DNA from: Straminergon stramineum
Taxonomy: Eukaryota > Streptophyta > Bryopsida > Hypnales > Calliergonaceae
Direction: 5' to 3'
Length of the DNA stretch: 64,000 bases
Assembly: GCA_963920665.1 (NCBI GenBank)
Contig: OY987270.1
Location: forward strand, 18,688,019-18,752,018
Shown piece after piece: positions 9,552 to 21,300 of the stretch. Each line of letters opens with the position of its first letter. Within the stretch, counting starts at the first letter, position 1. The translations under genes and the position numbers were made by a program. The notes beneath the pieces are model-generated. The model made no database searches and was not told the origin of the DNA. It was given only the letters and a program-made list of their open reading frames with translations.

Positions 9552-12500
9552 AATTTTTGGTAGTAGATGTCCATTGGTTTGGGGAACTTTAGAAACCACT
9601 AGGTATGTCTTGTATTGTTACTTCAAATGTATTTTTGCTGTAATTTAGCTTAATTTAGCTTCTTCCTCTACGTATATTGGAATGGCGTGAAATCATTTAT
9701 CGTATAAAGTTTGTCCTTGACAGCTTCTTGTTGGTAGCAACATTCTCCCTATTGGCCTAATAATCATAGAGATTTGAAGTGCAACTTTAAACAAACAAAG
9801 AAAATCTATTCTTCAATATTATAGATTTAATTTTTTTTTCATGTGAGAATGTCATGCCATAGAAGAAAATAAGTAAAAAATGATGAGTTTAGTGAATCAT
9901 TGATTTTAAATAACAATCAATTTTTGCCTTATAGATACAACAATCATGTTGTAGAAGATGATAAATTATATTATTGAATTTTTGTCAAAAATTAGTTTTT
10001 GACTTGCAAAAAAATCTTGTCCATTTGATATGTATTTTCAAAAATTGGGTCAATTATGATTTTCTTCAAACATTCTTTTTCACTAAAGTAAAACTACTTA
10101 GAATCTACAACAAGTATGATACAAAGATTGATGACTTTCACTAGAGAACTTTATAAATAAGGAGGATCCTACTTTAAAGTACAATTAGGAAGACATTCAT
10201 GTTTTTATTATCAATTATAGGTATGGTCAAATTACTTGATTTCTTGAAATCTATATTAAGTTGATATCTATGGATTAAAGATGAAAGTCTCTCAATAAAT
10301 GAAATGGAGTGAAAGTAGACTAAAATATCTACCCAATGACATCAAAAACATTTAAATTGGATAGTTTCTTTGTTTGAATTTTGATAATTGTAAACTTTGG
10401 ACTAATAATAATATGGCCAAATAGGCATTTAAGGGTGAAGAAAAATTGGCATAATATGAATCATTTCTTTGACTTAGTTGAAACAAACTATCTTATTAAA
10501 CATTGATTAGCATAATCTTGTTGGTTCTAATATGAATTTCTTTAATTAAGTGCTTAATTCCATTATAATAGCAACTTTTATATAACCAAAAAAACTCACT
10601 TTCATACATGCATCCATACCATTTTACCATTCAAGGATCAATTTCTTGTCCCATAACTTCTTTGGACAAGTATAAATTTCTAAAAGACAACTTTCAATTG
10701 TATATCATGTACAGATTCTAAATTGAAATTATGCTTGAATTTGTAGGGAGTGTCATGAATTAGCCATAGAAATGAGAATGGGAAGTCCAAGCCTAGATTT
10801 GAATTGAAAATTAGTTACTTAGGCACAAAAATTGGTGCAAATTACTGCCAAAGAGTTCTCCATGCAACTCAAGAATTGATTTGCCTTGACATGTAACTAC
10901 CTCACTAAAAAAGGAAATATTAGGGCAATGCAAAAATGAGATAGATTTAGAAGACATTGGAGATGGGGGAAAAATAGTCAACCATGGGACATGAAAAGAT
11001 GCAACATACATGAATAGAATTAAAAAAGGATCGCATATTAAATAGAAAAACTAAAGTTGATAGTTGTCAATAGAGGACCTAATTGAGGGTTGGACTTAAT
11101 ATGTATTGAATAAGGTAAAGAGGTCTTGCTAGTTTTGAATTCAAGAGGCAAGGTGCAATTCTGTGTCAAGCATGATGGTAATAGAAGAGTTAGAGTTTAG
11201 ATTAGCAATCATAGCCATAATTCATAGGCTTGCAAAGATTCACAATTCCAAGGTGTAGTGGACATCAAAATCTCATCCTTCTACTTATAAAAGACCGAGT
11301 TAAAAATGTTTATACCTTTGATTGAATTATTTACTTCCAAGATTACAAACACTTGCACTATGATATATTATAAGTACAAAAGGTATCCATCTATTTTCCT
11401 AATTTCAAGGAATCACCAAGCCTTCATTATGGGTTTCTATTTCATCTAGTACTCTTGAGACTTTATAAAGTCTTCAATATTTTTATAGCCAAAGTTTTCA
11501 AACATGTTCATCCCATTATTTTAAAGGTGTAAGTATTTTAGATTCTTATATTGTTCATACCATTAGCTCAAGCTACAAATTTTTCCAAATTCTTTATCTT
11601 GTTTCATTTCATCTTCCAAGTTAGAAGTCCTAAATTAATAACCATTATTTTCTTTTTTCTTTTTGGGACTAATGCTTCAAAGCTTTCATTGACTTAGGTT
11701 ATACAAAATTGAATTTTTTTTATGATATGATCAATTTATCAATTTAGAATCATGACATTATACTATTTGATTGTGTTGATTTTTTCCACTAGTTAAAGAA
11801 AAAGATGCAAAAACTATTTAGCCTTTGTCAATGGCTAAAACTTCAACAAACATGTTTTCAATGTAAGCATTAGAGAAAATGAATAGATTTGGGTCCTTGT
11901 ATTTACAATACAATTGGATCATTGCAAGAAAGACTGATCATTTTTTGTAGCATTTGGCTTCTTGCTCACTATACTGTGACGTGTTGGAAAAAATATTTAA
12001 AAATAAAATATGGATAATTAGTATAACAATAGAAATATCATACCACCAAAATTTGAGGCATAAGAAAAATGTGGGTCAAAAGTTATTTACAAAATAGAGT
12101 GACACAATTTTTGTAGAAAATACACACTTTGATGTTTAATTTGCAAAAAAATAGGGAAAAGAATTTTCAAAGAAACTAAAAATTGGCAATTGGGGAGGAT
12201 TTCATGATGAAGAGATTTCACCAAAAAAATGAAAGACAAACCATCTTCAATATTCAGAATGACATGCGTAAGGGACCCCTATTTGCATGTATGTGGAAGA
12301 CAAAAAATAATTTTGTTTTAAGTGCCCTTTAGTAAGCATGTGCCTACCAAGTATGGGAATAGCCCATAGAATTTTCAAGTCTACCAAGTTAGTCATCTTC
12401 AATTTAAAATTCAAGTACATGGGCTTTATGCTCCAAAAGTTATGGCTGATGACAACTCCATCACTCCAAATGTGACACAAAATAGGACTAGTCTTTCTTG

Positions 12501-13225
12501 CAATCACCCAATTCACCATAATATTCATAAGAGAACATTTATACGTACATAAGAAAGATCACATCGTTTGTACCACGTAGTCTTTAAACCATTTTTCTGT
12601 GCCCCACATGAATTTGAAAATCACTATTCATGAATCATCAATTGTACTTGCTTATCCAAAAAAATGCAATTATCTCCCTACTTGGCTACATGGTGATCTA
12701 CCAAATGTTACATCAACAATATTAATTCTTAACAAAAAAATTTGGTTCATAGGAAGATAACTTGGAGAATTTTGCGTGAAATTTTAGGGCATGGCTAGAT
12801 TATTTGATTAGGATAGCAACTAACTAAATGAGAGCAATCAAATAGGGGAGATTTGCTCATTTGTTGTTCACTACTATTCTCTCTACATGGGTAGCATGTC
12901 TCAGGGCTTCATAGGAACCAATCTCTAGAATTTTGATCAAACAATCTCCCTTATGTTAATCAAAAAAGTTTAAATTGTATTGCAACAATGCATCATATGT
13001 GATCTTTGAGGAAGTACAAAAACCATGAGATTGCCCAATCAAGTAACCATTGATTACTACATCAACAATTTGGATTATTCCAATGCAAAAATGCTTAATG
13101 GGATGGGAAGGTCCTTTACCCCCTAATGACCCAAGGGGATGTACTTTCAAAATGGGCCAAATATGCCATGAACTTGAGCAATTTGTTTGCTCATTTTTCT
13201 TGAGATTGGATAGAATGTAACTATA
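9552..13225. other. AT-rich intergenic stretch
   Basis: No coding region longer than noise, no RNA gene and no clear element boundary seen. Frames near 10811-11011, 12247-12528 and 12956-13150 (minus) have random-looking composition. Confidence 0.4.
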
Positions 13226-13236
13226 GGATCTTGAAG

Positions 13237-13708
13237 CAACAACATTAGCATGTGAGCCTAGAAACTAGAGCCTATGAGCATTGAGCCTAGGTGTAAGTAG
13301 ATATTCTACAACTATTGAAGGTGTTTATAATATACATACTTATAATATAAGTACCCTATAACCATGTAAGGTGCTTGTAGTATAGATACCTATAATATAA
13401 TAATACTATAACCATGGAAGGTGCCTATAACATAGGTACCTAAAACATAGATATCCATAATATAATTAGGCATTTATTATATAAATATCTTATAACCATA
13501 GAAGGTACTTATAATATAGGTACTTACAACATAGACACCTATAATATGAACATCCTATAACCATGGAAGGTGCTTATAACATAGGTACCTACAACATAGA
13601 CACCTATAATTATAAACATCCTATAATTATGAAAAGTATGAATAACATAGGAGCTTAGGCTCTTAAGCTCATGGGCTCAAGGTCCTAGGTTCACATGCTA
13701 GCAACCAT
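13237..13708. mobile_element. Mutator-like non-autonomous element with tandem-repeat interior (472 bp)
   Basis: The element is bounded by the 11 bp direct repeat ggatcttgaag at 13226-13236 and 13709-13719. This agrees with the 8-11 bp target-site duplications of Mutator-like elements. Inside these are inverted ends of about 50 bp: TTAGCATGTGAGCCTAG on the left, and CTAGCATGTGAACCTAG on the right after reverse complement. Both continue into repeated 'gagcctatgagc'-type words. The core is the tandem array at 13305-13650. There is no coding sequence. Confidence 0.7.
13305..13650. repeat. AT-rich tandem repeat of about 60-65 bp, five or more degenerate copies
   Basis: Each unit contains 'ataaccatggaaggtgc', then 'ataacataggtacct', then 'acatagacacctataat'. 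Length varies between copies. The array fills the interior of the element at 13237-13708. Confidence 0.75.
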
Positions 13709-14002
13709 GGATCTTGAAGTTCACATTGACAATGAGCACTTCAAAAAAATTCAGATTATTTGACTACATGGTTAAGGAGATATTTAAGTTTGAAATTTTA
13801 TTGGGGTCAATGGAAATACCAAGCAATGCGCTTTGAAGGAGCATATCTTTGTGAGAATATTTTGAAATGATTTTTTTTCCAACTCAGTGAAAGATAAAAA
13901 AAGTTGAAAATGCACTTGTAAAATTTCACAACATTGCAAGCATTTTTCAATTTATGGTAGAGCTTGCAATGTATTGTGGGCACTAAAAATGAGAGAAGTG
14001 TT

Positions 14003-14946
14003 TTAACCCCTAAAATCCCAAACAAAGTTTTTTTGGCAACTTAGATATTTTGGGCAGCTCACTACCAATGGAATTTTCAATTTTTTTCTTTGAAATTTTT
14101 ACTCAACATGTGGTTGAGGAGTTGCTTTAAGGCCCAACAATTTTCATAACTTTTGACTACGTGGTTAAAAAATAATTGTGAGATATGTAGTTTCTTTCCC
14201 AACTCGGCAACTTGGGCAGATATGAAAAATCACTTTTTTAGAAAAAAATAAATTGAAATTGATTTTCTAAATATATATGTACATGGAAAGCTTTAAATAA
14301 TTCCATTTTGATTAATGAGATGAAAGTTATGAAGAGTTTTAGTTTGCAAGTAGTTATAGATTCTCTACTCTAAAATAAACTTTGAAATCCTTTATTTAAC
14401 TCAATTTTCAAAATTTTTTGAAAAAAATAAAATAATAGGATGTAGATTTTTATTGCAAAATTACAACCATTTGGATTGGAAATATTCAATTCTATAAGAA
14501 AATTCTTAACAATTTAATTAGTATTTTGATTCATTATCACTTCCTTCTACTTATTAGTTTTTTCCTATATGTTGTACTATTCCAAATGATCTAAAAATTT
14601 TCAAGCATGTTGCCAACTCGCCTTGAAGAAAGAACCCAAAGAAGCACCACCATTTTGGACATTTTTTCATACAAGTGTGACCTTATGAAGTATAGCTGTC
14701 TATTTTTCCACAAGGCCAAAAAAGGCTTTTTGTCAATTCAAATGCTAATATCTTGCAATATACATGGTAGAAATTTCTGAAATTTTTTCCACATCTTTTT
14801 AAACCAGTATACTACAAGATCCTATATGTCTCTGAATTTAAATTTTTTTTTTTTTTTTTTTTTTTCTAAAACTTGGTATACATACTAGAATTGGTAGTTT
14901 TGGAGTGTTTTTGGTGAAAACATAGTCAAAAACCTTTAGGGGTTAA
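14003..14946. mobile_element. TTAA-bounded inverted-repeat element, long class (944 bp)
   Basis: The left end is TTAACCCCTAAAATCCC; the right end, reverse-complemented, is TTAACCCCTAAAGGTTT. The first 13 bases are identical. The interior is non-coding and includes a poly-T run near 14841-14865. Confidence 0.55.
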
Positions 14947-16297
14947 GAAAAACAAGAATGGAACACTTGTCTTCTCCTTGAACTCTCTAGATTTGGCCTT
15001 TTTGAGGAAGGTGAGAATCATGTTTGTTGGCTCACTTCATAGTCCATACCCAAATTGAATCCCCCAAAATGAGTTGTAAACTATACTAACTTGCCCCACT
15101 TAACTTTGAATTTTTTTTCACAAGGTGGTGTTTAACACAAAATTTGATGAAACTATTGCCATTGGATTCATAACGCAATTTATTCCCTAAATAATAATTT
15201 TTATTTTACAAAAAGAAAAAAGGTGTAACTTAAAAAAGAGGGGCAACAATCAAATTGGTCGCTTGGATCATTAGGGTTTACAAGTTGCTCCTACAAGGAT
15301 GGGCCTTTGACCATTGATTTCAAGCCTCATAGCCATCACTTTGTTTCCTATCATTTTGCAACTAGACATGAAAGAAAAAATTTATATTTATTTTTTAGAG
15401 ATGAAATCACAAATATACTACAATCACAAAACTTTCAAATCTTTTGGAAAAATTTGAAGTTATGTGAATTTTTAAAGAAAAAAATGAAGAAAATTCACAT
15501 CCAATACAATATGTACTTAGAAAAATCTAAAATTTTCACTACAAATGTACAATATAGTGTATAACATCATGGAATAAACCAAAGTTATTGTGTCATTCTA
15601 AAATTAGAAAATCATCAAACCATGGTTATAGACCTAAAGTTCATATTGCTATAAAACATTGAAATTTCCAAAATTTCCAAAATTTCCAATTGGAGTAGAA
15701 GATGCACTTGATAAGCATCATATCATTAGTGGGATTGAAATTCAGAAAATATCATTTTCACAGCTAAAATTCACATCAAGAGTTAATAGCAAGAGATGGC
15801 CAAAATACACTACAAGGGTGATTTGTGGATTAATCACTTGTTCTTCTTTAGAAAAGATAATAATACTATAATGAGGGAATTTGCAATACTTTTTACTGAA
15901 AATGTACTCCAATAGTTTCCAAAAAAAATTAGATGAAAAATTATTTTATTACTTAACTTTTTTCCATCTTATTATCTTTTGCAAAGTCATTTATGAGACA
16001 CTTAGTGCCCACAACATCAGTTTAGGCTTAACAACAACAACAATAAATTGGAATGACTCCCAAAGACACTCCAACACTCATCAGAGACTAATGTTTCTGA
16101 AAACTATCTTTCATCATTTATTAATCCAATGGCACTTTTAGATTGATGTCTCTAGCTACCTCAAGGTTCACCTACACTCCAAATACTTATGCAATTTGCT
16201 TACATTCACCTCTTTCATCCACAAACTTGCAAAAACCAAATGCATTCTAACTTACATCCCCAACCAACATAACACTCAATAGCAAGCATTGTCACTA
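14947..16297. other. AT-rich intergenic stretch with an old dispersed repeat
   Basis: The segment about 15390-15660 resembles 30600-30840 in word order ('gatgaaatcacaa', 'aacatcat', 'gtgtcattctaaaa'), so it is a diverged repeat. The three plus-strand frames here (15307, 15659, 15881) are lysine-, phenylalanine- and isoleucine-rich, as expected of random AT-rich DNA. No gene is called. Confidence 0.4.
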
Positions 16298-16855
16298 TTA
16301 ACCCCTAAAGGACAATTGAAAGTTCGGGTAGGTTCCTATAAAGTCAATTTTAGTTGGATGTTCTTCAAACTTTGACACAAGGTGTGAACATGTACCCCTT
16401 AAGTGGGAATTTAATTTTTTTTCCAATTGGATGCTCGATTAAAAGTTATGTTGTCTAGAATTTATCGGGTAGCTCGAGTAGCATGTGCAAAACTCCTCTT
16501 CTACTTCTGAAATTTGGTTGGTGTATTAAGTGCATGATAAAAGATGCAAATGTCACAACAAATATCAATATGTAGTGTAAAAATCTCACTTTAGGAGGAG
16601 TTAAAGGTTGTTGGCCTTGTTGGGCAAGGTAAAAAAAGAAACTTTTTCTTCTAACTTCAAATGGTATAATCTTTCAATCCTTGCTATCAAAGTTTTAAAA
16701 AATTTTTCCACACATTCTCATAGTAGTCTAGTACAAATTTGTATAGTTGAATTTCCCAAAAAAACTTTCTTTTTCCATTTTTTTCTCACTTCTCTAAAAC
16801 GTGGCAGTTTTTCACAATTTCTGCCCAAAATCTGTCTCCGAGTTTTAGGGATTAA
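16298..16855. mobile_element. TTAA-bounded inverted-repeat element, medium class (558 bp)
   Basis: The left end is TTAACCCCTAAAGGAC; the right end, reverse-complemented, is TTAATCCCTAAAACTC. The terminal match is only about 14 bp, so this copy is less certain than the others. Its size is close to the element at 43277-43860. Confidence 0.45.
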
Positions 16856-18392
16856 CCTTGGCTCTACACTTGAAGGTGTGAAATATTCTACACCTATCAG
16901 TAGCTAAGTGGACACGTGGAGGCTCACTCAATGTGATGAGCAGAGCGCATGAAAGAAAGACACCAGGCATGAAGGCTACTTGAATGTTTTGAACATAAAA
17001 ATTAAATTGGTGTCGAATTTCCTCCTGCAAAACATCGATCACCAAGTCACTGACACCCCAATGACACCGGTGATTGCACCACCCATCAATCATCTCCGCT
17101 GTGCAGATCCACTTCCCACTTCCCATTGCACAGCACGCAAATAGTCTCACTCCAACAGACAGCCTGCCTGATTTCTAGTTTCTGATGCATGCCATAAACT
17201 CAGAGGGCGTGGTAGTTCTCGTCGGTGAATCAGTGCCTCTGCCAGAGTTTCCGCAGAGCTCCGTCTTCACTCAAGCCTGCCCTACTGTACAGTAAGTTAC
17301 AGTACAACTAGGCTAGGCTACAGTACTGACCTAGCTGATCAGCTCAGTCATTGATCGACGATCCCTCGGTCCGGATCTGACCAAAGCATATCCCCATGTT
17401 GGGAATTCAATAAATAAAGGAAAACTAAAATAATGTGCAACTGAACAATCCAATCAATTGGGTTCTAAGCTTATTAATTTTGTCATGTCAAAATTGGACT
17501 AACTGAAGCTTAAGTTGGCCAGTTGGCCAGTTCTCAGTTCCCAGTCAAGACTGGCTCGTCGAGCTCGAACTGGCGAAGTCGGCGCGGCGCGGCTAATTTT
17601 AGCGGTACCCCAGGCTCGCGCGAGTACCGTCTCAGGATCTCTAAAATTTAACACTTTTTGTAGACTTCGAAAATCAGGTCGAATTCGAAGATAATTCGTC
17701 ACGTTGCCACGTCGCTCCGGCTTTCACTATTTGGTTCAGATAGTAACCTTGTGCGTGGGGTTTACCGTGGAGGATCTACGAAGGCATTAGATTTATGAAA
17801 TTTTGCGATGGAGAAGATTTTTCAATTTTGAGGATGTGGCTGTGGGGTAGATGTCAGATTGATTGGGAAAGCTTTGGTAGTGCTCGGTGGCTATGGCTGT
17901 GGAGGACAAAAGCAAGTGAGGGTTGTGTCGATCTGGTTGTGGCATGGCGTGGTGCTTCGGAAATCTGTTGTGTCGTTGAGTGTGGATTTCGGTTGGCAGT
18001 GCGTTGCGAACGGGGGAATTTGTGGAGGGAATGTGAATCTCGTCGAACGAGTGATTGGAAGCTATATTTCGTCTTGTATTGCGCGAGATCTGGTTTTGGA
18101 TTTTTGTTGGAGCGCAATCTGACTCGGTTGCGATTTTTACTGGAGATTCGAGACGGTAGTAGAGACGAAGTGTTGGAAAAGGAAGCCGATCTGTGGGAGG
18201 TCGGTGAGAGATTTGATTGACTTGCTTTTTTATTTATTTATTTTTGGTTCTCTCCGCTCTTTTTTTTGGTGCGCGCTTCTGGCATTGGAAGGAATTGCGG
18301 TATTGCGGTGAGTTCGAGGTTTGATCTTGCGCGAAGACGGTGTGAGGGATTTCTGGTGCTGCATTCGCCTTAGACGAAAGAGGTGCTGCATA
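16856..18392 (+). promoter_or_regulatory. Promoter and leader region of the GMPPA-like gene
   Basis: GC content rises from about 16900 and stays high to the start codon at 18393. Features include a stretch rich in TACAGTA, CTAG and GATCAGCTCAG palindromes (17280-17360), a doubled ttggccag (17517 onward) and a GC-rich run around 17575-17620. Open frames in this area (for example 17795-18220) overlap on both strands and have no family features; I read them as leader DNA. Confidence 0.4.
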
Positions 18393-21300
18393 ATGGAGAG
18401 CTCGCCGGAGATGATCAGCTCGCATAAGCGGACCGTGGCCGTCATCTTGATGGGAGGCCCGACGAAAGGTTTTTTTTTCTTATCAGAATTCAAATTGATT
18501 GCAATGATTTTCTCAGATTCAGATCAAACGAATTCAATCAAGAATGCAGCGTTTTTTTTTGTGTTGTTTCCGTTTTCGTTTTCGTTTTCCCCGTGCAGAT
18601 CGTCTTTCGAAGTCTTTGTGTGATTTGCACTAAGAAGACAGTTCTCTAAGAATCGTACCTCACTTGACTTTATTTTGAGCTTGTGAACATGATTCTGTTG
18701 GGAAGCAGATTTAGACTGAATCTCTGAACGAAATTAATCACGAATGTAGCTTTTTTTCATGTAGATCGACTTCCGAATTATTTGCGTCCACCTTCGGGAT
18801 TTGCATTATGAATATAATTCTCTAGAAAACTTACTTCGTTTTGAGACTGTAATCGATTTTTGTCTACAACCGGAAGCTAATTGATCTCGGAGGAAGCTAC
18901 TACAGATATTTTACTTATAGTGATTGCGCTAGCACTAGGTTGCGACGGTTCTCTTAGTACTGACCTCACTATTGCTTAGACGAGCATACAAGTCACAAGC
19001 GTGATATTGCTGTTTTGAAATGGTTTGACAATAGCAGCGGAAACTGCAATAATGATTCATATTGTGTACGTCAGGAGAATCGTACACAATTGATCGAATT
19101 TCGAATGGTTTTCTCCTGGCTGATATGTTTGATGATCTACATGTTTTTTTTGCGATGTCTAGGTACTCGCTTTCGGCCTCTCTCTTTCAATTTGGCGAAA
19201 CCTTTGTTTCCCTTGGCGGGCCAGCCTATGGTCCACCATCCAATTCTTGCTTGCAAAAAGGTTTGCCTTTTATCTTTACTAACATTTGTGGCCAATACAA
19301 ATGACGTTTGAGGAATATGCTTAACTCTGATACAGTTTGAGTTCTATTTAAAGGTCTGGATGACGAGCTGCAATGATAAAGCAAGTAGATATTTGTCTCG
19401 ATGATTTCTGTCTTTAACATTGAAAGTATGCACCTCTAAAAGCCTGATTTTGGATGAGTAAGTAGTCCACAGTGATGTCGTTTCAATGTTAGAAGTAGGC
19501 GAGCGTCTGAGTAAAGTTGTTTGCTGGTTGCAGATTCCAGACTTAACACAGGTTTATCTCATTGGCTTTTATGAAGAAAAAGAATTTTCCCTTTATATCT
19601 CTGCACTTTCAAACGAGATCAAGGTTCCTGTGAGGTGAGCTAACGCTGGAAGTTCTTTGATTGAAAGGTCAATGCCTTTCATTTGTGTAGTGTTTCAGTA
19701 ATCCATTTACGCTTGGTTTGTTTCAACTTAGCAATTGAAGATGACCGCAGGTACTTGCGGGAGGACAAGCCTCATGGATCTGCTGGTGGTCTTTACAAGT
19801 TCCAGGACCTGCTCATGGATGATGACCCTGTAAGCTCTTACCACTAAGTCCGTTAGCGGTTCATCTTATTAGGTTACTGCATAGTTCCTTACGAAAACAA
19901 TATTCTTCACATGTGCGATATGTTTTAGTTTCATCATCGTTCTCAATTAATCTACTAAGATCGGGAATCATTTGGCGCCCTTATTTTGGGGCCATGACGA
20001 ACCTTGTTATCTACAAGGTTGACGAGCTTATATTTCTTGAAAATCAGTGACACTTGGAAAGAATAATTTATTTGAATTCGACAGTTTCTGCCATTACAGT
20101 ACTAATTCCGGATTACGACATTGCTTTGTGCAGACTGATATTGTTGTGCTGAACTGTGATGTATGCTGCAGTTTTCCTTTGACTGCAATGCTTGGTATGC
20201 TTACTGATCTCAAATCTACCTTTGATTTTGATCAATCTTTTGGCAGTCAGAATTTTGTTCCACTGGACCCTCTCTGATTGTCTACTTTGATAGTTAGCAT
20301 TAGCTCTTGTAATGTTCTGACGCTTTTACTTGGACGTAAATGTTTGCGGAGGTATTTGAGTCGTGTCTGTTCGCGAGCGGGAAGCTTTCCATCTTTACAG
20401 CATTTATTGACGTGCTATTTCTTGTGCTGAAAACTGTTGCGTACTGGATACTTCTCAGTTTCTTGAGAGGGGCTTTCGTCACCCTTCTGTTGAATGTCTG
20501 CCTGCTCTTATATGAACAGCCTGTGAGCAATCTTTTGGAAATTGGACGATGTGACTTATTCATTGATGTGGCCTTATATGTGTCTGCAGCGGCTCACAGA
20601 AAGCATGCGGGCATTGGCACGCTGTTAGTCAAGAGGGTAATAATTTTGTCGCCTGTTATCCTTATATGTGCTTCATATTTCTGTCCAGACTTTAACATTT
20701 TAGGTTCTGCTCAGTGTTGAGTTTTTTGAGGACATTCGTGGACTGCAGGTGTCTAAAGAAATTGCAAGTGAATTTGGTGAATTGGTGGCAGATCCCCAAT
20801 CAGGCGAGCTACTTCACTATGCAGAGAAGCCAGAGACCTTTGTAAGCTTTAGAACCTTCATCCGATCCTTGGGATACATTTGTACTTACTTATCTGGATC
20901 CCTTCGGGAGCCTTGGTTGTTAGGATCTCTCAAAGCATGCTTTGTTATCTTTTGCAAAATCGCCATTTTTAATATTTTCTTTAAACTGTATTGTAAATTG
21001 AAACATCTAGGTCTCGAATGGAGTAGTTTAGGAATAGGATAGTTCGGGAAATAAGGAGGCTTGATAAAACATCACATGATTTCCTTGACATTGTGGTAGT
21101 TTTGCAGGTGAGTGACTTTATCAATTGTGGAGTCTATATGTTCACACCAGAAATTTTCAAAGCTATCGAGGATGTTTCTTCCAGCAAACATGAAAGATGT
21201 GAGCTCCTTGGCTTCTTTCTGTATCCAATTTCGTTCTCCTCACCTCATGCGTTTAAACGTTCCTTGGTATCTGAGTGTTATCAATGATGTTACAGTTCTC

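Noticed and set aside
15307..16141. Three consecutive plus-strand open frames
   Set aside because: Composition is that of random AT-rich DNA (Lys, Phe, Ile, Asn) and part of the segment is a dispersed repeat.
17795..18220. 141-codon open frame before the GMPPA-like gene
   Set aside because: It is Trp-, Cys- and Arg-rich and overlapped by frames on the other strand. Its position suits leader DNA of the downstream gene.
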